64,000 bases of DNA from Nocardia thailandica NBRC 100428 (GTDB lineage: Bacteria; Actinomycetota; Actinomycetes; Mycobacteriales; Mycobacteriaceae). The stretch's first letter is position 1. Every line of letters begins with the position of its first letter. A program made the position numbers and the translations under genes. Under the pieces are notes generated by a model, which did no database searches, was not told the DNA's origin, and saw only the letters and a program-made list of their open reading frames with translations. Shown here one piece after another: positions 21,946 through 30,968 of the stretch. Location of the stretch: NCBI RefSeq assembly GCF_000308795.1, contig NZ_BAGK01000038.1, positions 1 through 64,000 on the forward strand, given 5' to 3'.

Positions 21946-22893
21946 TCAGGCCGGGGTGACCGGGCTCACCGCCCAGCCCGCGTAGTCGCTCCAGGCCTGC
22001 AGGCCGCGCCGGGTCTCGAACCGGCGCGGCGCGCCGCTGACGGGATCGGTGAACTCCAGGGAGGCGGCCAGGAGTTGCAGCGGGCGGGAGTAGTCGTCGA
22101 CCGGTTTTTCGGTGAGGACCGGGTAGAAGTCGTCGCCGAGGATCGGCACGCCGAGGCTGTTCATGTGCAGCCGCAGTTGATGGGTGCGGCCGGTGTGCGG
22201 GCGCAGCCGGTAGCGGCCGAGTCCGTCGCGGTGCTCGATCAGTTCGACCTCGGTCTCGGCGTTCACCTCGCCGGGCACCTCGCGCGCCGCGATGACGTGC
22301 TTCTCCTTGACGATCCGGCTGCGCACGGTGCGGGGCAGCGTCAGCGCCGGATCGTGGGGCGCGACGGCCTCGTACTCCTTGCGTACGGTCCGGCGGTGGA
22401 ACATCGTCTGGTAGGCGCCGCGCCGGGCGGGGTTCACCACGAACAGCACCAGCCCCGCGGTGGCCCGGTCGAGCCGGTGCGCCGGGACGAGGTCGGGCAG
22501 GTCCAGCTCGCGGCGCAGCCGGACCAGCGCCGTCTGCAGGATGTGCTGGCCGCGCGGGATGGTGGCCAGGAAATGCGGCTTGTCCACGACGAGCAGATCC
22601 TCGTCGCGGTGGACGATGCCGATCTCGAAGGGCACCTCGCGCTCGGTGGGCAGGTCGCGGTGGAACCACACCGCGCCGCCGGGGACGAACGGCGCGTCGG
22701 GGGCGATCGGGCCGTCCAGGTCGACGATCTCCCCGTCGCGCAGCATCTCGTCGATCCGGGCGGGGTCGACGCGGGGCAGCCGCTCGACCAGGTGGTCGCG
22801 GACGGTCGCCCAGGAGCCCTCCTCCGGGAACCGGAGCCGGGCGGGGTCGAGGCCGTGCCGTTTCGGCAGCGGCGGGGTCTGCCTGCGTCTCAT
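21946..22893 (-). CDS. RluA-family pseudouridine synthase
   Basis: 315 residues. The catalytic block is PAHRLDRATAGLVLFV, in which the Asp of HRLDR attacks the target uridine. It also has VVDKPHFLATIPRG, RTVRKEYEAV and the C-terminal LRPHTGRTHQLRLHMNSLGVPILGD motif of the RluA/RsuA group. It probably isomerises uridines in rRNA or tRNA. The gene stands alone, 30 bases from the next minus-strand gene. Confidence 0.92.
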   Translation of the reverse strand: MRRRQTPPLPKRHGLDPARLRFPEEGSWATVRDHLVERLPRVDPARIDEMLRDGEIVDLDGPIAPDAPFVPGGAVWFHRDLPTEREVPFEIGIVHRDEDLLVVDKPHFLATIPRGQHILQTALVRLRRELDLPDLVPAHRLDRATAGLVLFVVNPARRGAYQTMFHRRTVRKEYEAVAPHDPALTLPRTVRSRIVKEKHVIAAREVPGEVNAETEVELIEHRDGLGRYRLRPHTGRTHQLRLHMNSLGVPILGDDFYPVLTEKPVDDYSRPLQLLAASLEFTDPVSGAPRRFETRRGLQAWSDYAGWAVSPVTPA

Positions 22894-22923
22894 CGCCTGC
22901 GACCCTATCGGCAGGCGCCGCGC

Positions 22924-23346
22924 TCAGAATCCGCGCACACGCTCCGGGGTGATCCGCAGCACCACCGCGTAGTCGGCGAAGAACTTCTCCCGTGACATGC
23001 CGAGTTCGGCCAGCCCGTCGGTGTACTTCGCGACGAAGGCGTCGAGTTCGGCCGCGGGGACGGGGGTCTCGTCCACCCGGGCGGTGCCGGTCAGGACCAC
23101 CACGTCACCGCCGCTCGGCGTGCTGTTGAGGTTCAGCGACACCTTCGGCTGGGCGGCGATGTTGGCGAGTTTGGGGGTGCCCGGCTGGGTGAAGACGAGG
23201 AACTCGCCGTCGTGCCAGCGGAACCAGACCGGGTTGGGCTGCGGCGTGCCGCTGCGGCCGGTGGTGGTCAGCCAGATCACCTGCTCGGTGTCCAGCCGCC
23301 GGGTGACGCGGGCGCCGAAGTCGGTACTCGGATCGATCAGGGACAT
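22924..23346 (-). CDS. Split-barrel flavin/F420-binding protein (PNPOx-like)
   Basis: A 140-residue protein of the pyridoxamine 5'-phosphate oxidase-like split-barrel superfamily, closest in layout to the F420-dependent Rv3369 group: WLTTTGRSGTPQPNPVWFRWHDGEFLVFTQPGTPKLANI, then KVSLNLNSTPSGGDVVVLTGTARV. Such proteins bind FMN or F420 and reduce small molecules. The ATG at 23346 is preceded by AGGAGTGC. The substrate is unknown. Confidence 0.85.
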   Translation of the reverse strand: MSLIDPSTDFGARVTRRLDTEQVIWLTTTGRSGTPQPNPVWFRWHDGEFLVFTQPGTPKLANIAAQPKVSLNLNSTPSGGDVVVLTGTARVDETPVPAAELDAFVAKYTDGLAELGMSREKFFADYAVVLRITPERVRGF

Positions 23347-23466
23347 GCGGGCACTCCTGTCGGGAGGGTCGGTCGAACCTGTCCGTCAGCGGCAACGCCG
23401 CTGGGGCGCGGCGCATTCCGCGTGCCGGTGCCCTCGGCCGTGGTGGGCCTGCCCCCGGCCGCCAAG

Positions 23467-23485
23467 CTAACTTAGCCTTACCTTC
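23467..23485 (+). promoter_or_regulatory. IdeR/iron-box-like site before irtA-like gene
   Basis: A 19-base stretch containing CTTAGCCTTACC matches the IdeR consensus TTAGGTTAGSCTAACCTAA at 13 of 19 positions by hand alignment. It lies 68 bases before the irtA-like ATG and would place the ABC pair under iron repression. Confidence 0.6.
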
Positions 23486-23553
23486 GTTACCTGTGTGACA
23501 ATGCAGGCGATCCGGGCGCCGTTCCGGGGGAGAACGAGAGGGCTGGACAGACG

Positions 23554-25402
23554 ATGACGGTGGAGGAGGCGGCGCTTCCCGCGGCGCGGGCGGGGAATCG
23601 CCCGCCGCGGGAAGCGGCGAAGGCGAAGAAGCAGGCCGAGGCGCGGGCGCGGCAGGAGATCATGGCCCCGGTCCGGGTGCCGCTGCTGATCGCGAGCCTG
23701 CTGACGGTGCTGGTGTCGGCGGCGACGGTGGTGCCGTTCGTCCTGGTGGTCGAGGCGTGCCGGGAACTGCTGGACGACCCGATCGACACCGACCGGGTGT
23801 GGCGGCTGTTCCTGCTCGCCGCGCTGGTGCTGGCGGGCCGGGCCGTGCTGCAGGCGGTCATCCTGACCGGCACCCACCTGGTCGACGGCGGCTTCCAGCT
23901 CGCGGTGCGCAGGCGGCTCGCCCGGAAGCTGAGCCGGGTCCCGCTCGGCTGGTTCGGCGAACACATCTCGGGCGAGGTGAAGAAGTACCTGCGCGACGAC
24001 GTCGAGGCGCTGCACTATCTGGTCGCGCACGCCCGCGTCGACTTCGTCGGCGCCCTCACCGTCCCGCTGATCACCCTGGTCTACCTGTTCGCGGTCGAGT
24101 GGCGGCTCGCCCTGGTCCTGCTGCTGCCGGTCCTCGGGTACGCGCTGCTGTTCGGCCGGATGATGGACCGCGACGGCCGCGACCGCGTGCTGGTCTACAA
24201 CCGGGCCGAGGAACGCACCCAGCAGGCCGTCATCGAGTTCGTCGACGGCATCGGCGTGGTGCGTGCGTTCGGTCAGGCGGGCAAGGCGCACGGCGGAGTT
24301 CCAGGCCGCCGTCGACCATCAGGCCAGGGCCGTCGACCGGATGAAGACCCCGATCATCGGCGTGCAGTCCGCCTCCGACATCGTCGTGATGCCGGTCTTC
24401 GTGATGCTGCTCGTCGTCGTCTTCGGGCTGGCCTTTGTCGGCCTCGACTGGGTGCGCCCGCTCGACCTGCTGCCGTTCCTGCTGGTCGGCCTCGGCATCG
24501 GCAGTTCGCTGCTCGGCCTGAGCTACGCGGGTCAGACGCTGCGGTCCGCCCGTGAGGCCGCGCTGCGCCTGCACGGCCTGCTCGCCGAGCCCGAACTCGC
24601 CGCGGGCGCCGAGGAATCCGCGCCGCTCGCCGGGCCTGCCACGGTGCGCTTCGAGAACGTCTCCTTCGGCTACCGCGCCGACCGCGAGGTCCTGCGCGGC
24701 GTCGACCTGGAACTGGCCGCGGGCACGCTGACCGCCCTGGTCGGGCCGAGCGGTTCCGGCAAGTCGACCCTGGCCAAGCTGCTGCCGCGCTTCTACGACG
24801 TGACCGGTGGCCGGATCACCATCGGCGGCCGCGACATCCGCGACTTCACCTCCGAACAGCTCTACCGCACCGTCGGTTTCGTGTTCCAGGATGTGCGCCT
24901 GATCCGCGGTTCGATCCGGGACAACCTGCTGCCTGCCCGCCGGGGGGCGTCCGATCAGGACCTCGAACGCGCCGCGCGGGCCGCGCAGATCCACGACCGC
25001 ATCCTCGCCCTGCCCCGTGGCTACGACTCCGAGATCGGCGTGGACGCGACGCTGTCCGGCGGTGAGGCGCAACGGCTGTCGATCGCGCGCGCCCTGCTGG
25101 CCGACACCCCCGTGCTGGTCCTCGACGAGGCCACCGCCTTCGCCGACCCCGAGTCGGAGGCGGCGGTGCAGGACGCGCTGGCCGCGCTGGTGGCCGGGCG
25201 CACGGTCCTGGTCATCGCGCATCGCCTGCACACCATCACCGGCGCGGACCGGATCGTCGTCCTGGCGGACGGCGCCGTCGCCGAGTCCGGCACCCACGCC
25301 GACCTGCACGTCGCGGACGGCCTCTACCAGCGGCTCTGGGAGACCAACGAGGCGGCTCTCGGCGACCTGGCCCTGATCGACACCGCGGAGGGCGCTCGAT
25401 GA
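23554..25402 (+). pseudogene. irtA: IrtA-like siderophore ABC transporter half, frameshifted
   Basis: A type IV ABC exporter-fold half-transporter (membrane domain plus ATPase) whose reading frame breaks near 24283-24292. Frame 1 gives the N-terminal membrane part up to VRAFGQAGKA, then nonsense. Frame 2 resumes with RTAEFQAAVDHQARAVDRMKTP, the expected continuation, and runs to the stop at 25402. The ATPase has Walker A GPSGSGKST, LSGGEAQR and VLVLDEATAFADPE. Losing one CG from a GCGCGC run would explain the shift. Unlike mycobacterial IrtA it has no N-terminal siderophore-interacting domain; that is a separate gene at 27257-27964. The stop overlaps the ATG of the IrtB-like gene. It may be a sequencing error, a true mutation or a recoding site. 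Confidence 0.85.
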
Positions 25403-27156
25403 TTCGCAAGGTTCTCGGCCTCATCCCGGCCGACTTCGCCCACCTGACCCCGCGGTTGTTCGCCGCCATCGTCGCCCAGGCGCTGTGCCAGGCGGCGGCC
25501 TACCTGCTGCTGGTCCCGGTGCTGGAGTCGGTGTTCGCCGGCGAGTTGTCGCGCGTCTGGGTCTGGACGCTCGGCATGGCCGTCGCGGTGGCGGGCGTGA
25601 TCGTCTTCGGCTACCGGCAGGCGTCGACCGGCCTGCGCATCGGCATCGGGATGCAGCGCGGCCTGGCCACCCGGATCGGCGACCGGCTCAACGCCCTCCC
25701 GCTCGGCTGGTTCGAGACCCACGACGCGGGCCCGCTCTCGCGGCTGGTGGTCGATCAGGTCCGCGAGACGCAGGGTCTGGTCGCCTACCTGCTGGCCAAG
25801 ATCCTCACCGGCGTGATCGTGCCGGTGGCGGTCGCCCTCGGCATGCTGGCCGTCGACTGGCGGATCTCGCTGGCCATGCTGCTCGCCGCGCCGGTGCTCT
25901 ACGCCGTCAACCGGCTCGCCGACGGCGCGTATTCGCGCGCCGACGCCCGCCTGCACGACGCCGCGGCCGAAGCCGATTCGCGGATCATCGAATTCGCGCA
26001 GGCCCAGCCGGTGCTGCGCGCCTTCGGCGCCGTCGGCCGCGACAACAGGGCCCTCGACACCGCGCTGACCGAGCAGCGCAGGGCGGGCCTGGCGATGATC
26101 GCGGCCGCCGTGCCCGGTCTCATCCTGTTCGCGCTGTTCGTCCAGGCGGTGTTCCTCGTGCTGGTCTACCTGGCGCTGGGCGAGGTGACCGGCGGCGAGA
26201 TCTCGGCCGCCGCCGCCATCGCGCTCATCGCGGTGAGCGCGCGGTTCGTCGAGCCGCTCAACCAGGCCGCACAGCTGGGTTCCGCCCTGCGCTCCGCGGG
26301 CGCGGCGGCCGACCGGATCGACGCCCTGCTCGCCGAGCCGGTGCTGCCCGAAGCCGCGACGCCGGTGACCCCGGGCGCGCCGTCGGTGGTGTTCGACTCC
26401 GTCTCCTTCGGTTACCGCGACGGTCACCGCGTGCTCGACGACGTCTCCTTCGAGGTCCCCGCGGGCACGACCACCGCCGTCGTCGGGCCGAGCGGCGCGG
26501 GCAAGACCACGCTGCTGCGCCTGGCCGCCCGCTACGCCGACGTCGACGGCGGCCGGGTGCTCGTCGGCGGCCACGACGTCCGCGAGCAGCCGTCGGCGAC
26601 GCTGTTCGAGCAGCTGGCGCTGGTCTTCCAGAACGTCTACCTGTTCGATCGCACGCTGGCCGACAACATTCGCGTCGGCAGGCCAGACGCCACCGACGAG
26701 GAGGTCCGCCGCGCCGCGGAGGCGGCCCGGGTCGACGAGATCGTCGCCCGGTTGCCGGAGGGCTACGACACCCGGGTGGGGGAGGGCGGCGCCGCGCTGT
26801 CCGGCGGTGAGCGGCAGCGGGTGTCGATCGCCCGCGCCCTGCTGAAGAACGCCCCGATCGTGCTGCTCGACGAGGCGACCAGCGCGCTGGACCCGCACAG
26901 CGAGGCGGTGGTGGTCCGTGGCATCCACGAGATCACCCGCGACGCGACGGTGATCGTGGTCGCGCACCGCCTGGCGACCATCGCCCACGCCGACCAGATC
27001 CTCTTCGTCGACGGCGGCCGCATCGTCGAGCGCGGCACCCACGGCGAACTCCTCGCGCTGGACGGCCGTTACGCCGCCTTCTGGCACGAGCGTTCCCGCG
27101 CGACCGGCTGGCGGCTGGATCCGCGGGGCGCCGGCGCGCTCGCGTCGCGGCCCTAG
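25399..27156 (+). CDS. irtB: IrtB-like siderophore ABC transporter half
   Basis: 585 residues: five to six hydrophobic segments in about 1-310, then an ATPase with Walker A GPSGAGKTT near 363-371, Q-loop ALVFQNVYLFDRTLADNIR, signature LSGGERQR and Walker B IVLLDEATSALDPHSE. IrtAB heterodimers of mycobacteria import mycobactin-bound iron although built like exporters. Pairing with the adjacent irtA-like gene (ATGA overlap), the iron box upstream and the siderophore genes around it support that role here. Confidence 0.88.
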   Translation: MIRKVLGLIPADFAHLTPRLFAAIVAQALCQAAAYLLLVPVLESVFAGELSRVWVWTLGMAVAVAGVIVFGYRQASTGLRIGIGMQRGLATRIGDRLNALPLGWFETHDAGPLSRLVVDQVRETQGLVAYLLAKILTGVIVPVAVALGMLAVDWRISLAMLLAAPVLYAVNRLADGAYSRADARLHDAAAEADSRIIEFAQAQPVLRAFGAVGRDNRALDTALTEQRRAGLAMIAAAVPGLILFALFVQAVFLVLVYLALGEVTGGEISAAAAIALIAVSARFVEPLNQAAQLGSALRSAGAAADRIDALLAEPVLPEAATPVTPGAPSVVFDSVSFGYRDGHRVLDDVSFEVPAGTTTAVVGPSGAGKTTLLRLAARYADVDGGRVLVGGHDVREQPSATLFEQLALVFQNVYLFDRTLADNIRVGRPDATDEEVRRAAEAARVDEIVARLPEGYDTRVGEGGAALSGGERQRVSIARALLKNAPIVLLDEATSALDPHSEAVVVRGIHEITRDATVIVVAHRLATIAHADQILFVDGGRIVERGTHGELLALDGRYAAFWHERSRATGWRLDPRGAGALASRP

Positions 27157-27167
27157 AGACGACGGCC

Positions 27168-27202
27168 GGGCGGGACTCGTGCTCGACGCACTCGTCCCGC
27201 CC
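27168..27202. terminator. Bidirectional terminator between irtB and SIP gene
   Basis: GGGCGGGAC (27168-27176) pairs with GTCCCGCCC (27194-27202), with an inner GTGC/GCAC pair after a TC/TC mismatch. It lies between two convergent genes and has no clear U-tract. Confidence 0.65.
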
Positions 27203-27256
27203 CGCTCGTCGTCGGACGTCCGCCGGCCCCCTCGACGGCGGCCCGGCGGGTGTCGG

Positions 27257-27964
27257 CTACTTCCAGTAGGCCTGGTACTTCAGCTGGGTCTTGGGCAGGC
27301 CGTGCGTGCCCTTGAGGCTCTTCACGATCGAGCGGGTGGTCTGCCCGCAGCACGCGACCCAGCCGAACGCGTCACCGGCGACGGTGATCTCCTGCGCGGC
27401 CTCGCGCATGAGCCTGCCGTCGTCCACGCGCTGCAGCCAGGTGATCTCGTGGTTGGCGCCCGCGCGCACCGGCAGGGACTTGTCGGACTCGTACTGCCAC
27501 TCCAGCCAGACGCGGGCCGGGGTGTCGCCGATCGACTCGAGCAGGGAGTTGATCGCGGGCAGCGAGGCGGAGTCGCCGAAGACGACGTACTCCGACGGGG
27601 TGGTCGCGGGGAGCTGGAAGTCCGAGCCGAGGACGGTGGCCTCGAGCGGATCGCCGACCTGGGCGCGCTCGGCCCACCGGCAGGCGGGGCCGCCGTGCAG
27701 GGCGAATTCGATGAAGAAGGTGTCGTTCTCGGGATCGGAGTCGACCAGGGTGTAGCCGCGATGGTGCAGCTTGTCGCTCTCGGCGTCGGGGATCCACAGC
27801 CGGATCCACTGGGTCGGATGCACCGGATGCGCGGCCAGCAGGCCGCCACCGGCGAAGCCGAGACGGATGTAGGAGTCGGTCACGTATTCCGTGGAGGTGA
27901 CCGTCAGCTTGAAGTCGTCGCCGCCCCACGCTTTGACCAGTACACCGTTGAAGCCCTTGCCCAT
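27257..27964 (-). CDS. Siderophore-interacting flavoreductase (SIP family)
   Basis: A 235-residue ViuB/SIP-type ferric-siderophore reductase. FAD-binding residues lie in HHRGYTLVDSDPENDTFFIEFALH and HGGPACRWAERAQVGD, followed by the NAD(P)H-binding half (EYVVFGDSASLPAINSLLES). It should release iron from the siderophore by reduction in the cytoplasm. In Mycobacterium tuberculosis this domain is fused to the N-terminus of IrtA; here it is free and convergent to irtB. Iron-box-like repeats lie directly upstream of the ATG, shared with divergent nbtG. Confidence 0.92.
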   Translation of the reverse strand: MGKGFNGVLVKAWGGDDFKLTVTSTEYVTDSYIRLGFAGGGLLAAHPVHPTQWIRLWIPDAESDKLHHRGYTLVDSDPENDTFFIEFALHGGPACRWAERAQVGDPLEATVLGSDFQLPATTPSEYVVFGDSASLPAINSLLESIGDTPARVWLEWQYESDKSLPVRAGANHEITWLQRVDDGRLMREAAQEITVAGDAFGWVACCGQTTRSIVKSLKGTHGLPKTQLKYQAYWK

Positions 27965-27968
27965 GAGC

Positions 27969-28001
27969 TAAGGTTAGCCTTATAAGGTAAGCCTATGCAA
28001 A
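27969..28001. promoter_or_regulatory. Two overlapping IdeR-box-like sites (SIP/nbtG)
   Basis: AAGGTTAGCCT and AAGGTAAGCCT occur head to tail. Against the 19-base IdeR consensus, 27969-27987 matches 12 of 19 and 27983-28001 matches 14 of 19. They sit 5-37 bases from the SIP ATG and about 90 bases before nbtG, so one IdeR site could control both directions. Confidence 0.7.
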
Positions 28002-28087
28002 TATAGGTGCCCGGATGTCGCGAGTGCGGATTCGCGCCCTTTGCCGCAGCGGGCACAGCGTTCGCGATACGAGTGTGGGAGAGCTGA

Positions 28088-29371
28088 GTGGAAACATTGC
28101 TTGTGGTCGGAGCCGGCCCCAAAGCCCTTGCGGTGGCGGCGAAGTCGCACGTCCTGCGAAACCTCGGCCTGCCCGCACCGCGCGTGGTCGTCGTCGAGCC
28201 GCACGCGGTGGGCGGCAACTGGCTGCCCAGCGGCGGCTGGACCGACGGGCGGCACCGGCTCGGCACCTCCCCGGAGAAGGACGTCGGCTTCCCGTACCAC
28301 TCCACCTGGGCGCGCGGCCACAACCAGGCGATCAACGAGGGCATGCAGGCCTTCAGCTGGACCGCGTTCCTGGTCGAGCACGGCACCTACGCCGAATGGG
28401 TCGACCGCGGTCGACCGAGCCCGCAGCACCACGTCTGGGCGAAGTACCTGCAGTGGGTGGCCCGGCGCATCGACCTCGACCTGGTCCAGGGCACCGTCCG
28501 CACCGTGCGCCAGGGCGCCGACGGCGCGGGCTGGCGGGTCGAGGTGACCGACGCCGACGGCGCGCACACCGAGATCGCCTGCGACGGGCTGATGATCACC
28601 GGACCCGGCCGCAGCACCAAGGCGCTGCACGAGCACCCGCGGGTACTCAGCATCGCCGAGTTCTGGCACCTGGCGGGCAGGCGCGAGCTGCCCGCGGCCG
28701 GCCGTGCCGCGGTCATCGGCGGCGGCGAGACGGCCGGTTCCGCCCTCGACGAACTGGTGCGCCACGACATGCTCACCATCTCGGTGATCTCGCCGCGCGC
28801 CACCCTCTACACCCGCGGCGAGAGCTACTTCGAGAACGCGCTCTACAGCGACCCGACCAAGTGGGCCGCGCTGAGCAGCCAGGAGCGCCGCGACGTCATC
28901 CAGCGCACCGACCGCGGGGTCTTCTCGGTCCGGGTGCAGGAGAGCCTGCTCGGCGACAGCCGGGTGCACCACCTGCAGGGCCGGGTCACCAAGGTCACCG
29001 GCGACGACGAGAGCGTCACGCTGACACTGCAGAACGACCGCCGCGCCGACCAGTCGCACGCGTTCGACCTGGTCATCGACGCCACCGGCGGCGACCCGCT
29101 GTGGTTCGTCGACCTGTTCGACGCGCAGGTGCGCGACCTGCTCGAACTCGCCGTCGGCGGACCGGTGGTCCAGCAGCGGGTGGAGTCCTCGATCGGCTAC
29201 GACCTGTCGGTCGGCGGGCTGGCCGCCAAGCTCTACCTGCCGAACCTGGCGGCCATGGCCCAGGGCCCCGGCTTCCCCAATCTCAGCTGCCTCGGCGAAC
29301 TCTCGGACCGGATCCTGCGTTCCGAGCCCGCGCGTGTCCGGGCGGGCGCGCGGCAGCTGGCCGCGCGCTGA
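28088..29371 (+). CDS. nbtG: Lysine N6-hydroxylase (NbtG/MbtG)
   Basis: A 427-residue flavin-dependent N-hydroxylating monooxygenase of the MbtG type. It has FAD-binding VVGAGPKALAVAAK at the N-terminus, the LGTSPEKDVGFPYHSTW active-site block, the NADPH motif AVIGGGETAGSAL near residue 213 and a C-terminal SIGYDLSVGGLAAKLYLPNLA. It oxidises the lysine epsilon-amine that later becomes a hydroxamate iron ligand. The GTG at 28088 follows GGGAGA. It ends 17 bases from convergent nbtH. The assignment follows N. farcinica nomenclature. Confidence 0.93.
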   Translation: METLLVVGAGPKALAVAAKSHVLRNLGLPAPRVVVVEPHAVGGNWLPSGGWTDGRHRLGTSPEKDVGFPYHSTWARGHNQAINEGMQAFSWTAFLVEHGTYAEWVDRGRPSPQHHVWAKYLQWVARRIDLDLVQGTVRTVRQGADGAGWRVEVTDADGAHTEIACDGLMITGPGRSTKALHEHPRVLSIAEFWHLAGRRELPAAGRAAVIGGGETAGSALDELVRHDMLTISVISPRATLYTRGESYFENALYSDPTKWAALSSQERRDVIQRTDRGVFSVRVQESLLGDSRVHHLQGRVTKVTGDDESVTLTLQNDRRADQSHAFDLVIDATGGDPLWFVDLFDAQVRDLLELAVGGPVVQQRVESSIGYDLSVGGLAAKLYLPNLAAMAQGPGFPNLSCLGELSDRILRSEPARVRAGARQLAAR

Positions 29372-29388
29372 AACCGGTGGGACGGGGG

Positions 29389-30048
29389 TCAGCGCAGTTC
29401 GGGCAGGCCCTTGTCCGCCAGCGGGTGCATGTAGAGGGCGATCCGGCGATCGGCGCGAACGTCGAACTCGCCGAGCAGGATCCAGCCGAGCTTCTCGAAG
29501 GCGCGGCGGATGGGCTTGTTGTGCGAGTCGGGATCGCCCATGATGCGCGGGCATTCCGGGTCGGCGGCGGCGATGCCCGCGACCATGTGCTTGATCCAGG
29601 TGGACATGACGCCCTTGCCGAGCAGGCTGGTGTCGGCGGTGGCGATGTGGAAGCCCATATCGCGCGGGTGCGCGTGGTAGAGGCCGCCGATCACGTCGCG
29701 GGCGGGCCGGTAGAACTCGGTGTACCCGACCTCGCGGACCCCCAGGTCCGATCGGTCGACGGCGGCGAAGTCATAGGAAATAATGCAGGGCAGCGAGAAG
29801 GTGCCGGCCAGCTGGGCGGCCAGGTTCTCGCGACGCTTCTCCTCGGGCCAGTCCTGATCCCAGGCCTCGACGAGGTGCGGGCGGGCCATCCATTCGGCCA
29901 GCATGGCCGGGTCGGTGCCGTTCGGGTCGGCGACGCGGATGGAGTAGGGGGACGGAAAGGCCGGCAGGACCGGCCCGTGATCGAGACGGACAGCGTCGGG
30001 GACGGCCCGTTCACGGGTCAGGACCTGCGGTGCACCGGTGATATCCAT
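29389..30048 (-). CDS. nbtH: Hydroxylysine N-acyltransferase (NbtH/MbtK-like)
   Basis: A 219-residue GNAT-fold acyltransferase of the RhbD/IucB/MbtK type. It has MLAEWMARPHLVEAWDQDWPEEKRRENLAAQLAGTFSLPCI, the DMGFHIATAD segment and LGKGVMSTWIKHMVAGI, then DPECPRIMGDPDSHNKPIRRAFEKLGW, which is diagnostic for this family. It transfers an acyl group to the N6 of (hydroxy)lysine. In nocobactins the acyl group is short, whereas mycobactins carry the long chain here. The ATG at 30048 shares an iron-box region with divergent nbtA. Confidence 0.92.
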   Translation of the reverse strand: MDITGAPQVLTRERAVPDAVRLDHGPVLPAFPSPYSIRVADPNGTDPAMLAEWMARPHLVEAWDQDWPEEKRRENLAAQLAGTFSLPCIISYDFAAVDRSDLGVREVGYTEFYRPARDVIGGLYHAHPRDMGFHIATADTSLLGKGVMSTWIKHMVAGIAAADPECPRIMGDPDSHNKPIRRAFEKLGWILLGEFDVRADRRIALYMHPLADKGLPELR

Positions 30049-30090
30049 CGGTGTGAAGCTCCGTTCATAACCTTGATCTCAAAGGGTTAG

Positions 30091-30109
30091 TAAGGCTAGC
30101 CTATACTAA
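30091..30109. promoter_or_regulatory. IdeR box between nbtH and nbtA
   Basis: TAAGGCTAGCCTATACTAA matches the IdeR consensus TTAGGTTAGSCTAACCTAA at 15 of 19 positions. It lies 43 bases from the nbtH start and 89 bases before nbtA. IdeR-type sequences upstream of nbtA and nbtH are reported in N. farcinica. Confidence 0.82.
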
Positions 30110-30197
30110 ATTCCGCACGGTCTGTTCGGCCGTGCGCAGCTTCAGAACGATCCGGCCGCTGAGGGGTATTCGGCGGAGTGTAGGGAGAACGACAACG

Positions 30198-30968
30198 ATG
30201 GCACGAGAACTCGGCTGGCTCAGGCAATTCCACACCCCCAGTACCGACTCGACGCCACCGCTGATCGTCTTCCCGCACGCGGGATCGGGCGCCTCGGCCT
30301 ACCGTACATTCTCCAAGCGGTTGTCCGCTGACTTCGATACCGTCGTCGTGCAGTATCCGGGTCGTCAGGACCGGGCACGCGAGGCCGCCGCGCAGACCCT
30401 GAACGAGCTCGCCGCGGGCGCCTTCGAGGCCTTCCGCGCCGCGCCGCAGGCGGCGACCGTCCCGCTCACGGTGTTCGGCCACAGCATGGGCTCGATCGTG
30501 GCCTTCGAATTCGTCCGCCTCGCCGAGGCCGCCGGGATTCCGGTGCGGTTGCTGGCCGTTTCGGCCGCGGGCGCCCCGATGCGGATCGCCGACCTGCCGC
30601 CGCACCCCACCGAGGACGAGGCGCTGCTCGATCACATGGTCGCGCTCAACGGCACCGGCGCCGAGGTCATGGCCAGCCGCGACGTGCTGCGCATGGCCCT
30701 CCCGGTGATGAAGGCCGACTACGCCGCCTTCGACCGTTACGCCTGCCCGGCCGATGTGACCATCAGCACCCCGGTGCACGTCCTCGGCGGCGACGAGGAC
30801 GAATTCGTCGCCCCGCGCGACCTCTACGCGTGGTCCGGCCACACCGGCGCCGACGTCGACGTCACCCTGTTCGAGGGCGGCCACTTCTACCTCAACGACC
30901 ACGTCGAGGCGATCGCCGAACTGCTCGCGCCCGCGCCGCTGGCCCAGTCTCCCGGCGCCGATCGGTGA
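30198..30968 (+). CDS. nbtA: Type II thioesterase (NbtA)
   Basis: A 256-residue alpha/beta-hydrolase of the type II thioesterase family, with FPHAGSGASAYRTFSKRL at the N-terminus, nucleophile elbow GHSMGS, a later Asp in GGDEDEFV and a His in GGHFYLND. Such enzymes clear misprimed or stalled carrier proteins. The ATG at 30198 is preceded by GGGAGA. It is the first gene of the iron-regulated nbtABCDE run, and its stop overlaps the nbtB GTG. Confidence 0.9.
   Translation: MARELGWLRQFHTPSTDSTPPLIVFPHAGSGASAYRTFSKRLSADFDTVVVQYPGRQDRAREAAAQTLNELAAGAFEAFRAAPQAATVPLTVFGHSMGSIVAFEFVRLAEAAGIPVRLLAVSAAGAPMRIADLPPHPTEDEALLDHMVALNGTGAEVMASRDVLRMALPVMKADYAAFDRYACPADVTISTPVHVLGGDEDEFVAPRDLYAWSGHTGADVDVTLFEGGHFYLNDHVEAIAELLAPAPLAQSPGADR

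Noticed and set aside
24293..24555. Arg-rich C-terminal tail of the first irtA frame
   Set aside because: It is out-of-frame reading after the frameshift; the true continuation is in the next frame.
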